From positions 1-43,829 of the forward strand of contig JBBSPV010000033.1 in the NCBI GenBank assembly GCA_038258425.1: 43,829 nucleotides of DNA, given 5' to 3'. Numbering within the stretch: position 1 is the stretch's first letter; the number at the start of each line of letters is the position of its first letter. The notes below the pieces were generated by a model that was not told where the DNA came from, did not search any database, and was given only the letters and a program-made list of their open reading frames with translations. The position numbers and the translations under genes were made by a program. This document shows positions 1-6,924 of the stretch, piece after piece. Source of the stretch: DATLGB01 sp038258425 (GTDB taxonomy: Bacteria; Actinomycetota; Thermoleophilia; Solirubrobacterales; Solirubrobacteraceae).

Positions 1-155
1 GAGTCGAGCAGCCACACGAAGGGCATCCGCTTGGTCAGCGCGAGGTCGCGCAGGCGCGAGACCTTCAGCTCCCCGGTCATCCCCATGGAGCCGGCCATGA
101 CCGTGAAGTCGTAGGCGCAGACGGCGACGTGGCGCCCGTCGTGCCGGGCGGGTGC
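1..155 (-). pseudogene. Inverted N-terminal fragment of acyl-CoA carboxylase carboxyltransferase
   Basis: Read on the minus strand, this edge segment encodes a recognisable carboxyltransferase stretch: a 'DGRHVAVCAYDFTVMAGSMG' block followed by TGELKVSRLRDLAL and PFVWLLDS, which is the first half of the crotonase-like N-terminal domain of AccD/PccB-type subunits. It runs off the window at base 1. The C-terminal part of what is probably the same gene lies on the opposite strand from about base 195. The roughly 95 residues that normally lie between 'LLDS' and 'TDAECLQRI' are absent. Seen: homology on both strands in opposite orientation. Inferred: a local inversion or an assembly fold-back; a second carboxyltransferase paralogue in convergent orientation is the alternative. 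Confidence 0.7.
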
Positions 156-1049
156 CCGGGGCAGTGGGGGGGGGCCACCCCCTCCTCGGCCCCCACCGAC
201 GCCGAGTGCCTCCAGCGCATCAAGGACTACCTGGGCTTCTTTCCCGCCCACAACGGCGAGCCGCCGCCCCGCCGGCCCACGAAGGATCCCGCCGACCGCG
301 CCGACGACGCGCTGCTCGACGTCCTCCCGGAGTCCAACCGCAAGCCCTACGACATGTACGAGGTCATCCGCCGCATCGTCGACGACGGCGAGCTCTTCGA
401 CCTCAAGCCCCAGTGGGCGAAGACGATCATCACGTGCCTCGCCCGCTTCGACGGCCGGCCCGCCGGCATCGTCGCCAACCAGCCGCGCCAGCTCGGGGGC
501 ATCCTCGACAACGACTCCGCCGACAAGGCCGCGCGCTTCGTGAACCTCTGCAACGCTTTCGGGATCCCGCTGCTGTTCCTCCAGGACGTGCCGGGCTTCA
601 TGGTCGGCACGAAGGTCGAGCAGGCGGGGATCATCCGCCACGGCGCCAAGCTGCTGCACGCGGTGGCGGCCGCGACCGTCCCGAAGGTCACGGTCGTGGT
701 GCGCAAGGCCTACGGCGCCGGCTACTACGTGATGTGCGGGCGCGCCTACGAGCCCGACCTGATCGTGGCCTGGCCGAGCGCGGAGATCTCGGTCATGGGC
801 GCCGAGGGGGCCGTGGAGATCGTCTTTCGCAAGCAGGTGGAGGCCGCGGAGGACCCGGCGGCGAAGAAGGCCGAGCTGATCGCCGCCTACCGCGACGTCA
901 TCGACGTCTACATCGCCGCGCGCAACGACATGGTCGACGACGTGATCGACCCGCGCGAGACGCGGTCCGTCGTCTGCCGGGCGCTCGAGATGGCCGAGGG
1001 CAAGACGGTGCAGCGGCCCTGGAAGCGCCACGGGGTCGTGCCGGTCTGA
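129..1049 (+). CDS. Acyl-CoA carboxylase carboxyltransferase subunit, C-terminal part (truncated)
   Basis: This is the carboxyl-transferase subunit of a biotin-dependent acyl-CoA carboxylase (propionyl/methylmalonyl/acetyl-CoA type). Conserved blocks are visible: YDMYEVIRRIVDDGELFDL, GRPAGIVANQP, FLQDVPGFMVG, GIIRHGAKLL, RKAYGAGYYVM and AWPSAEISVMGAEGAVEI, ending with the usual KRHGVVPV tail. Homology starts only at about residue 23 (base 195, TDAECLQRI). The first 22 residues come from the junction and are Pro/Gly-rich without family similarity, so the GTG at 129 is not a true start. A complete subunit is about 510-540 aa; only the last 284 are present. As it stands it lacks the acyl-CoA-binding half and should be inactive unless the break is an assembly artefact. 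Confidence 0.85.
   Translation: MAPVVPGGCPGQWGGATPSSAPTDAECLQRIKDYLGFFPAHNGEPPPRRPTKDPADRADDALLDVLPESNRKPYDMYEVIRRIVDDGELFDLKPQWAKTIITCLARFDGRPAGIVANQPRQLGGILDNDSADKAARFVNLCNAFGIPLLFLQDVPGFMVGTKVEQAGIIRHGAKLLHAVAAATVPKVTVVVRKAYGAGYYVMCGRAYEPDLIVAWPSAEISVMGAEGAVEIVFRKQVEAAEDPAAKKAELIAAYRDVIDVYIAARNDMVDDVIDPRETRSVVCRALEMAEGKTVQRPWKRHGVVPV
144..194. other. Inversion junction with GC hairpin and G-tract
   Basis: Between the minus-strand and plus-strand halves of the carboxyltransferase lies CCGGGC-GGGT-GCCCGG (144-159), a perfect 6-bp stem, followed by a run of nine G and a C-rich stretch. Such a fold-back-prone sequence is where a template switch or a chimeric read could join the two strands. 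Confidence 0.6.
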
Positions 1050-1076
1050 AGCGTCGTATCGATCCGCGCAAGGCGG

Positions 1077-1082
1077 TATAAC
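1077..1082 (+). promoter_or_regulatory. Probable -10 box (TATAAC) for the lactate permease
   Basis: TATAAC lies 29 nt before the permease ATG, leaving room for a short leader with a purine-rich GGAGAGGGGAG ribosome binding site at 1096-1106. No good -35 hexamer is visible. Confidence 0.35.
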
Positions 1083-1111
1083 CCGGCCGACCATCGGAGA
1101 GGGGAGCTCGG

Positions 1112-2779
1112 ATGTACCAGCAGGTGACGGACCCCGTCGGGGGATCGCTGTTCGGCTCGGCGGTGGTGGCCTTCCTGCCGCTCCTGACCCTGTTCGTGCT
1201 GCTCGGCGGCCTGCGCGTGAAGGCCATGGTCGCCGGCGCGGTGGCGCTCGTCGTGGCGCTGCTGGTGGCCATCATCGCCTACTCCATGCCCGTCGGCCAG
1301 GCGCTGCTGGCCGGCACGGAGGGCGCGGTGTTCGGCTTCTTCCCGATCCTGTGGATCGTCATCGCGGCCGTCTGGGTCTACAACCTCACGGACGCGACGG
1401 GCTACTTCGCCGTCCTGCGGCGCACCGTCGGCCGGCTGTCGGACGACCAGCGCATCCAGGCCGTGATCGTCGCCTTCGCCTTCGGCGCCCTGATCGAGGG
1501 ACTCGCCGGCTTCGGCGCTCCCGTGGCCATCACCGCGGTCATGCTCGTCGGACTCGGCTTCCACCCGGCCAAGGCCGCCGCGCTCGCGCTGATCGGCAAC
1601 ACCGCGCCGGTGGCCTTCGGCTCGATCGCGGTGCCGATCACCACCCTGGCCGGGCTCACCGACCTCCCCGTCGACGACCTCGGCGCCCAGGTCGGCAGCC
1701 AGACGCCGGTGCTCGCGGTGTTCGTGCCCTTCATCCTCATCGGGGTCGTGGACGGCACCCGGGGCCTGCGCCAGTGCTGGCCGGCGGCGCTCGTCGGCGG
1801 CCTCGCCTTTGCGGTGATGCAGGCGGTCTCGGCCCACCTGATCTCCGTCCAGCTGACCGACATCATCGCCTCGCTCGTGGCCCTGGCGGCGATCATCGGC
1901 CTGCTGCGCGTGTGGTCACCGGGGGAGACGATCGGCGCCGAGGCCGCCGGCCGGCCGTCCATGGCCGGCGCGGCAGCGCACGACCCCGCGCACGAGGCGG
2001 CCGTGGAGCGGCGCGACCGCACGACGGACCCCACGAGCGAGATCGTCGCAGCGCTCGTGCCCTACGTGATCATCATCGCGGTCTTCGCGCTCGCCCAGGC
2101 GGGGCCGATCAAGGACTTCCTCGCCAAGGGCGGGACGGAGTTCGGCTGGCCGGGCCTCGACGTGACCAACCCGCAGGGCGAGGCGGTGTCGGCGACGACG
2201 TTCAACTTCAACATCGCCTCGACGGCCGGGACCCTGATGTTCGTCTGCGGCTTCCTCACCGCGCTGGCGCTGCGCATCAAGCCGGGCGTCGTGTTCGGGA
2301 CGCTCGGCTCCACCCTGCGCCAGCTCGCCCCCGCGATCGTCACGGTCATGACGGTGCTGGCGCTGGCCTACGTCATGAACCTCTCGGCCCAGACCACGAC
2401 GCTCGGCCTGTGGCTGGCGGGTGCCGGCGGCGCCTTCGCCCTGCTCTCGCCGGTGGTCGGCTGGCTCGGGGTGGCGGTGACGGGCTCGGACACCTCCTCC
2501 AACGCACTGTTCGGGACGCTGCAGGTCGCGGCCGCCAAGGACGCCGGCATCTCGCCCACCCTGCTCGCCGCCGCGAACTCCTCCGGGGGCGTGCTCGGCA
2601 AGATGATCTCCCCACAGAACCTCGCGATCGGCGCGGCCGCGGTCGGCCTGGCCGGGAAGGAGGGCGACCTGTTTCGCAGCGTCGTGAAGTGGAGCCTGAT
2701 CATGCTGCTCGGCATGGCCATCCTCGTCTACCTGCAGTCCACCTCCGTGCTGGACTGGATGGTCGTGGGGAGCCCGTAG
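1112..2779 (+). CDS. lctP: L-lactate permease family transporter
   Basis: This integral membrane protein of 555 aa belongs to the LctP family, which imports L-lactate (and glycolate in some members) with protons. It has about 12-14 hydrophobic segments, the family's hydrophilic central loop (about residues 265-305), and the C-terminal blocks GSDTSSNALFG and ANSSGGVLGKMISPQNLAIG that are typical of LctP. Length matches the family (about 530-570). The ATG at 1112 is supported by the GGAG-rich sequence just upstream. It follows the carboxyltransferase remnant on the same strand with a 62-bp gap holding its own likely promoter. Substrate within the lactate/glycolate range cannot be read from the sequence. 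Confidence 0.9.
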   Translation: MYQQVTDPVGGSLFGSAVVAFLPLLTLFVLLGGLRVKAMVAGAVALVVALLVAIIAYSMPVGQALLAGTEGAVFGFFPILWIVIAAVWVYNLTDATGYFAVLRRTVGRLSDDQRIQAVIVAFAFGALIEGLAGFGAPVAITAVMLVGLGFHPAKAAALALIGNTAPVAFGSIAVPITTLAGLTDLPVDDLGAQVGSQTPVLAVFVPFILIGVVDGTRGLRQCWPAALVGGLAFAVMQAVSAHLISVQLTDIIASLVALAAIIGLLRVWSPGETIGAEAAGRPSMAGAAAHDPAHEAAVERRDRTTDPTSEIVAALVPYVIIIAVFALAQAGPIKDFLAKGGTEFGWPGLDVTNPQGEAVSATTFNFNIASTAGTLMFVCGFLTALALRIKPGVVFGTLGSTLRQLAPAIVTVMTVLALAYVMNLSAQTTTLGLWLAGAGGAFALLSPVVGWLGVAVTGSDTSSNALFGTLQVAAAKDAGISPTLLAAANSSGGVLGKMISPQNLAIGAAAVGLAGKEGDLFRSVVKWSLIMLLGMAILVYLQSTSVLDWMVVGSP

Positions 2780-2790
2780 GGCGGCCCTCC

Positions 2791-3564
2791 GTGGCCGCCG
2801 TCGTCCTGGCCGCGCCGGTCGCGGCCCTCGCCGCGGAGCTGGCCGGGCTGCCCGGCGCGGTCGCCGTCGTCCTCGGCGGCTCGCGGGCGACGGGCGCGCA
2901 CCGGCCCGACAGCGACGGGGACCTCGGCCTCTACTACCGCGGCTCCCAGCGCCCGCTGGACCCCGGCGACATCCGCGGGCTGGGCTATTCCGGCCACGTG
3001 TCCGGGCTCGGCGAGTGGGGACCGATCGTTCACGGCGGCGCCTGGCTGACCGTCGACGGCACGCCCGTCGACGTGCTCTTCCGGGACCTGGACACCGTCG
3101 GGAGGTGGCTCGAGGACGCCGAGCACGGCCGCTTCGAGGTGCTGACGCAGAACGGCTACCTCGCCGGCGCGCCGACCTACCTGCCGGTGGGCGAGCTCGC
3201 GCTCTGCCGGCCCGTGGCCGGCGAGCTCCCGCGCCCCGGCTTCCCCGCCGCGCTGGCCGCCGGCGCGCCGGCGCGCTGGGCGGGCCGCGCCCGGGTGTCG
3301 CTCATGTTCGCCGGGACCTACGCGCGCACGCCCGACCCGGCCTGCTGCGCCGGCATGCTCGCCCACGCCGTGCTGTGCGCGGGCCACGCCCGGCTCGCGG
3401 GCCGGCGGGAGTGGGCGCTCAACGAGAAGCGGCTCGTGCACCGGGCCGGGCTCGACGACGTCCAGTCCCGCTTCGCCCGGCCGGGAGCGACGCCGGCCGA
3501 GTTGACCGCCACCGTCGCCGAGGTGGCCGCGGCGCTCGGCGTCGAGCCGCTCACCGCCCGCTGA
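2791..3564 (+). CDS. Minimal nucleotidyltransferase-domain protein (Pol beta superfamily)
   Basis: This 257-aa protein has the nucleotidyltransferase signature: GGSRATG (residues 29-35) followed by SDGDLGLYY, giving the Asp pair D42/D44, and a third Asp at about 94 in TPVDVLFRD. The complete catalytic triad suggests an active enzyme that transfers a nucleotide to a small molecule, protein or RNA; the acceptor is unknown. The remainder is helical and resembles the C-terminal part of aminoglycoside-type or DUF4037-like family members, without a specific match. GTG at 2791 follows the permease stop by 11 bp, so it may be cotranscribed. Not evidence of drug resistance by itself. Confidence 0.75.
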   Translation: MAAVVLAAPVAALAAELAGLPGAVAVVLGGSRATGAHRPDSDGDLGLYYRGSQRPLDPGDIRGLGYSGHVSGLGEWGPIVHGGAWLTVDGTPVDVLFRDLDTVGRWLEDAEHGRFEVLTQNGYLAGAPTYLPVGELALCRPVAGELPRPGFPAALAAGAPARWAGRARVSLMFAGTYARTPDPACCAGMLAHAVLCAGHARLAGRREWALNEKRLVHRAGLDDVQSRFARPGATPAELTATVAEVAAALGVEPLTAR

Positions 3565-3570
3565 GCCGGG

Positions 3571-3987
3571 CTAGGGCGCGGCGATCGGCGTAGCGAGCTC
3601 GACGAGCGTGCCGAACGGGTCGCGCACGTAGGCGACGCGCTGGCCGTGCGGCTTGTCCATCGGGGTGGCGAGCGACTCGCAGCCGGCCTCGACCGCCCGG
3701 GCGTGGGCCGCGTCGACGTCGTCGGCGACGAGGGCGAGCTCGACGTTGGGCGGCGCTCCGTCGGCCGGCGCGCGGCGCACGCCCCCGTCGACGTTGCCCT
3801 CGCCGAGCGTGTACGCCGCGAACGCGAGGCGGGTCGGGCCGGTGTCGAGCTGGGCGTACGTGCCGTCCGGGGCCGCGAACTCCCCCGTGAGACCGAAGGC
3901 GCGGGCGTAGAACGCGCTCGCGGCGGGCGGGTCGTCGACGTAGACGATCACCCAGCCGAGCTGCAGCTGGGATTCGCTACCGGCCAC
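3571..3987 (-). CDS. VOC (glyoxalase/bleomycin-resistance fold) protein
   Basis: This 138-aa single-chain vicinal-oxygen-chelate protein has two beta-alpha-beta-beta-beta halves. The first half has VIVYVDDPPAASAFYARAFGL and the second ELALVADDVDAAHARAVEAG, ending RDPFGTLVELATP. The final Glu in 'TLVEL' is the usual metal ligand position; the other ligands are not obvious. VOC proteins include isomerases, dioxygenases and antibiotic-binding proteins, and this one cannot be assigned. It overlaps the upstream helix-hairpin-helix gene by 11 bp, so the two are translationally linked, and it ends 6 bp from the convergent nucleotidyltransferase. Confidence 0.8.
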   Translation of the reverse strand: MAGSESQLQLGWVIVYVDDPPAASAFYARAFGLTGEFAAPDGTYAQLDTGPTRLAFAAYTLGEGNVDGGVRRAPADGAPPNVELALVADDVDAAHARAVEAGCESLATPMDKPHGQRVAYVRDPFGTLVELATPIAAP

Positions 3988-4240
3988 GAGCCTTGCGCTC
4001 GCGGCTGTAGTCCCACCAGGGCCGCGCCGGGCCGCCGTCGGCGAAGTCGACCGCCGCGACGAAGGTGTCCAGCAGGCAGGGGTCGTGCCGACGGCCGTCC
4101 ATCGCGCAGAGGCGCTCGAACAGCGCCTCGGGGTCCTGGCCGCGCAGGTCCTCCGCGCGCTCGACGCCGAGGCGGCCGAGCTTGCCGGCCACGGCCGGCC
4201 CGACGTTGGGGACGGACGTCAGGTCGCTCATCGGACGCAT
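3977..4240 (-). CDS. Small helix-hairpin-helix protein (Cdd1-like)
   Basis: This 87-aa protein has an N-terminal helix-hairpin-helix, LTSVPNVGPAVAGKLGRLGV, followed by EDLRGQDPEALFERLCAMDG and the C-terminal signature DPCLLDTFVAAVDFA...PWWDYSRERKA, which matches the 'pathogenicity locus'/Cdd1-like family of small HhH proteins. The HhH is a nonspecific DNA- or protein-binding module; cellular role is unknown. Two in-frame ATGs (4240 and 4231) are possible and neither has a strong Shine-Dalgarno sequence; I chose the upstream one. It overlaps the VOC gene by 11 bp. The 141 bp to the AraC gene upstream shows nothing recognisable. Confidence 0.75.
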   Translation of the reverse strand: MRPMSDLTSVPNVGPAVAGKLGRLGVERAEDLRGQDPEALFERLCAMDGRRHDPCLLDTFVAAVDFADGGPARPWWDYSRERKARGR

Positions 4241-4381
4241 GATGACGGCTCGACCGAGGGTCGTCTTGGAGGAATCGGCCCTCGCGGGAGAGTGCAGTGC
4301 GGATCCGGTGGACGCGATCGGGCATGCCTGGCGTGCACGATCGCGCCCAGCGGCGCGTCTCAACGAGCTCGGCCGCCGGGC

Positions 4382-5086
4382 TCACGTCCGGAGCACGACG
4401 GACGCCGGCGCCCCGGCGAGCGCGCGGCAGTCATGCGCGAAGTGGGCCTGGTCCGCGTAGCCGGCATCCAGCGCGACGCGACCGAGGTCCCCGCCGCCGC
4501 GCGCCGCCCCCAGCGCGCGCTGAAGGCGCAGGACCCGCGCGAGCAGCTTCGGCCCGTAGCCGACGGCGCGCGACACGCGCCGTCGCAGGTGGCGCTCGCT
4601 GACGCCGAGCTCGGCGGCGACCATGGCGACGCGGACGTCGGCCCCCGCCAGCCGCACGACGGCCTCGCGCACCAACGGATCCGGCGGCCGCACCCGGGCG
4701 GCGCGATCCGCCAGGGCGCTGCGCAGCGCCGCGACGGGGTCCGGGTGCTCGTCCACCGCGGCCTCGAGCCGCGCGCCGTCGTCGCCCCACAGCTCGGCGG
4801 CCGGCACGCGCACGTCGCGCACCGCCTCGCCGGTGAGCTGCAGGAGCCCCGGCCCGGCCCCGGGGCGCAGGCGCGCGCCGACGACGCGCCGCCCCGTGGC
4901 GACGGGAACGAGGAAGGCTCGGGTGTTGGCGCCGACGACGTGGGTGCCGACGCCCTCGGTCCAGACGAGGTCGACGCACCCGTCCGGCACGACGCGAACG
5001 GGCGCCGCGCCCGCGCCGCGGCGCTCCCACGTACAGGCGAGCCACGGCGCCAGCTCCGACGGCGGCGCGTGCTCTCGGTAGCTCAT
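4382..5086 (-). CDS. AraC-family transcriptional regulator
   Basis: This 234-aa protein has an N-terminal domain of the DUF6597 type (residues 1-120, starting SYREHAPPSELAPWLACTWE, with the VPDGCVDLVW motif) and a C-terminal double helix-turn-helix (about 130-230). In the latter, VAAELGVSERHLRRRVSRAVG is the first HTH and RVALDAGYADQAHFAHDCRALAG the second, with the conserved G-Y-x-D-Q-x-H-F core. Such regulators bind a small effector through the N-terminal domain. The gene heads the minus-strand group that continues with the HhH and VOC genes, which it may control. A TAAGCT box lies 6 nt before the ATG, suggesting a leaderless transcript. Confidence 0.85.
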   Translation of the reverse strand: MSYREHAPPSELAPWLACTWERRGAGAAPVRVVPDGCVDLVWTEGVGTHVVGANTRAFLVPVATGRRVVGARLRPGAGPGLLQLTGEAVRDVRVPAAELWGDDGARLEAAVDEHPDPVAALRSALADRAARVRPPDPLVREAVVRLAGADVRVAMVAAELGVSERHLRRRVSRAVGYGPKLLARVLRLQRALGAARGGGDLGRVALDAGYADQAHFAHDCRALAGAPASVVLRT

Positions 5087-5092
5087 GGCCCG

Positions 5093-5098
5093 AGCTTA
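5093..5098 (-). promoter_or_regulatory. -10 box TAAGCT, leaderless promoter of the AraC gene
   Basis: On the minus strand TAAGCT ends 6 nt before the ATG at 5086. No Shine-Dalgarno sequence lies between, so transcription probably starts at or next to the start codon. Confidence 0.5.
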
Positions 5099-5119
5099 CG
5101 CCTGGCTCGCCCGCACCGA

Positions 5120-5167
5120 GCGTCAGTCGTGCTGCGGTCGCCAGAGCGACCAGATCCCGACTGACGC
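5120..5167. repeat. Nested palindrome, copy 1
   Basis: The outer arms GCGTCAGTCG (5120-5129) and CGACTGACGC (5158-5167) are perfectly complementary over 10 bp. Inside sits GGTCGC-CAGA-GCGACC (5136-5151), a 6-bp stem with a 4-nt loop. There is no U-tract, so it is not a classical intrinsic terminator, though it lies downstream of the minus-strand gene ending at 5400. The 313 bp between 5087 and 5399 hold this element, a second copy and a 42-bp tandem repeat, and no gene. Confidence 0.8.
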
Positions 5168-5208
5168 TGCCGCTCCGGCTCCCCCGCGGCGCGGGCGCCC
5201 GAAGCTTC

Positions 5209-5246
5209 AGTCGCCTCCTGGTCGCCGGGGCGACCAGCCGGCGACT
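5209..5246. repeat. Nested palindrome, copy 2
   Basis: The outer arms are AGTCGCC (5209-5215) and GGCGACT (5240-5246). The inner stem is CTGGTCGCC (5218-5226) pairing with GGCGACCAG (5229-5237) around a GG loop. The core GGTCGC-N4-GCGACC (5220-5235) is the same as in copy 1, and both copies have an AGTCG/CGACT outer arm, so they are related elements 42 bp apart. Confidence 0.8.
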
Positions 5247-5301
5247 AACGCCGTGCCGTGCCACGCCGTCGGCCGCCCGGCGTGCCACGGCCGCGCCGGG
5301 T

Positions 5302-5410
5302 GTCGTGCGCCCGCCCTCCGGCGTGTCGCGCCCCGCGTCGCAGTCGTGCGCCCGCCCGTACGGCGCGTCGCGCCCCGCGCCGCAGTCGTGCGCCCGCCCC
5401 TACGGCGCCC
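5302..5410. repeat. 41/42-bp direct tandem repeat, about 2.6 copies
   Basis: Units start at 5302, 5343 and 5385, each beginning GTCGTGCGCCCGCCC and continuing with a GTCGCGCCCCGCG block; copies 1 and 2 differ at a few positions and copy 3 is cut after about 26 bp. The third copy runs into the 3' end of the minus-strand gene and includes its stop codon at 5400-5402, so repeat expansion may have replaced the original gene end. Confidence 0.75.
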
Positions 5411-5903
5411 GCAACCGCGCCGCGACCCGCCGGGTGGCCACGCCGTCGGCGGAGGCGACGACCGCAGCCGTGCAGTCGTCCACGGTGCCCACCGCCGCGC
5501 TGCCGGCGCGGCTCGTGGCCAGCCGGCCGCGACCGCCGGCGAAGGGGACGGTGCGCGGGCGGCCCGGGGTGAGGGCCGCGAGACGCGCCAGCGCGTCGTC
5601 GCCGACCTTCGGCCCGTCGCTCGTGAGCGTCGTCGCGCGGACCGGGGCGCCGTCCACCGAGAGCTCGGCGGCGCGCACGGCCGGCAGCTCGGCGCGGGTC
5701 CGGGCGGGCAGGACGGTGCGCACCGTCTCGAGGGCCGCCCCCGTCACCGGTCGTGCGGGCAGCCCGCGCAGCAGCCGGGCCACGGCCACCGGATCCGTGC
5801 CGCGGCACGCGCCCGCCTTCTCGGAGCGCACGAGCCGCAGCCCGCCGAAGACCGCCGCGGCCAGGGCGACGCCGATCAGCACGATGACCAGGCGCCGGTG
5901 CAC
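5400..5903 (-). CDS. Hypothetical membrane-anchored extracytoplasmic protein
   Basis: I do not recognise this 167-aa protein. It starts MHRRLVIVLIGVALAAAV, a short positive N-terminus followed by one transmembrane helix or uncleaved signal (residues 4-26). The rest is a soluble Ala/Arg/Val-rich domain of about 140 aa with two cysteines (about residue 33 in GACRGTD and about 143 in VDDCTAAV) that could form a disulphide outside the cell. The segment LARLAALTPGRPRTVPFAGGRGRL has no family match I know. The gene is divergent from the BKACE operon, and its stop codon sits in a tandem repeat. Confidence 0.6.
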   Translation of the reverse strand: MHRRLVIVLIGVALAAAVFGGLRLVRSEKAGACRGTDPVAVARLLRGLPARPVTGAALETVRTVLPARTRAELPAVRAAELSVDGAPVRATTLTSDGPKVGDDALARLAALTPGRPRTVPFAGGRGRLATSRAGSAAVGTVDDCTAAVVASADGVATRRVAARLRAP

Positions 5904-5954
5904 GCGCGGCAGGTTCGCAGGCGCCCGCGTTGCACCGGCCCGGCGGGTTCGTCA

Positions 5955-5979
5955 GAGTGGGCAGTGGCACGTCCCACTC
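5955..5979. promoter_or_regulatory. Inverted repeat upstream of the BKACE operon
   Basis: GAGTGGG (5955-5961) and CCCACTC (5973-5979) are perfect 7-bp arms separated by 11 bp. The element ends 15 nt before the BKACE start codon, where an operator or a leader-RNA hairpin would act. The operon's own MerR-type regulator is the natural candidate ligand, but this is inference. Confidence 0.4.
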
Positions 5980-5994
5980 GCCGCAGCACCCGCC

Positions 5995-6924
5995 ATGGCC
6001 CTCGACGACCCCGTCATCCTCACCTGCGCCATCTCCGGCGCGCTCGCGAACCGCGAGCAGTGCCCGGCGATCCCGTACACGCCGGCGGAGTACGCGGCCG
6101 AGGCGCGCCGGATCGTCGACGAGGGCGGCGTCCACATCCACATCCACGCCCGCACGCCGGACGGGACGCCGTCCTATGCCGTGGAGGATTTCGCGGCGAT
6201 CCGGGCCGCGATCGTCGCGGAGGTGGGCGACGCGGCGATCGTGAACTTCTCCACCGGCGCGGTCGGCGTCCCCGTGGCGCAGCGCGTCGCCTACCTGCGC
6301 GAGTGCCGGCCGGACGTCGCCGCGCTCAACATGGGCTCGCTGAACTACGCGAAGTACTCCACCCGCCGGCGGGCCTTCGTCTTCGACCTCGTCTTCGCCA
6401 ACCCGTTCGACGAGATCATCGAGCTGCTGCAGGCGATGCGCGAGCTCGGCATCAAGCCGGAGCACGAGTGCTTCGACACGGGCCACGTCGGCTCGCTCTG
6501 GCCCCTGATCGACATGGGGCTGATCGACGCGCCGCTGCACGCCGACTTCGTCATGGGGGTGCTCGGGGGCGTGGCGCCGACGGCACGCAACCTCGCGGCC
6601 ATGGTCGACAACCTTCCCGAGGTGGCGAATGCCGGGCCCGCTTCCGCCGACCACCTGGCCGGCGGAAGCACCCGCAGTCACCACTGGGGCGTGATCGGGA
6701 TCGGGCGCGTCCAGTGGCTGCTCGTCGCGGCGGCGCTGACCCTCGGCGGGTCCGTCCGCGTCGGCCTCGAGGACAACCTCTACCTCCCGGACGGAACGAT
6801 GGCGGGCTCCAACGGCGAGCTGATCGCCCGCGCGCGCCGCATGACCGAGGACGTCGGGCGGCGGCCGGCCACGGTGGACGAGGCCCGGGCGCTGCTCGGA
6901 CTGCCGGCGCGAGCGGCCGCGTGA
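5995..6924 (+). CDS. BKACE-family beta-keto acid cleavage enzyme (DUF849)
   Basis: BKACE enzymes are zinc-dependent; they condense a beta-keto acid with acetyl-CoA to give acetoacetate and a new acyl-CoA. The 309-aa product has the N-terminal ITCA-like segment VILTCAISGA, the metal motif HIHIHARTPDG (H47/H49/H51), KPEHECFDTGH (about 155-164) and GLEDN (E259/D260), which match the Zn-His-His-Glu and catalytic Asp positions of the founding enzyme. GIGRVQ is also conserved. The start at 5995 (ATG) is the first that precedes the conserved block. It overlaps the next gene by 4 bp (GTGA), so the two enzymes are coupled. The keto acid substrate cannot be read from the sequence. Confidence 0.85.
   Translation: MALDDPVILTCAISGALANREQCPAIPYTPAEYAAEARRIVDEGGVHIHIHARTPDGTPSYAVEDFAAIRAAIVAEVGDAAIVNFSTGAVGVPVAQRVAYLRECRPDVAALNMGSLNYAKYSTRRRAFVFDLVFANPFDEIIELLQAMRELGIKPEHECFDTGHVGSLWPLIDMGLIDAPLHADFVMGVLGGVAPTARNLAAMVDNLPEVANAGPASADHLAGGSTRSHHWGVIGIGRVQWLLVAAALTLGGSVRVGLEDNLYLPDGTMAGSNGELIARARRMTEDVGRRPATVDEARALLGLPARAAA

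Noticed and set aside
2791..3564. Aminoglycoside nucleotidyltransferase resistance gene
   Set aside because: Only the general nucleotidyltransferase signature is shared; no resistance-enzyme-specific motifs or mobile context.
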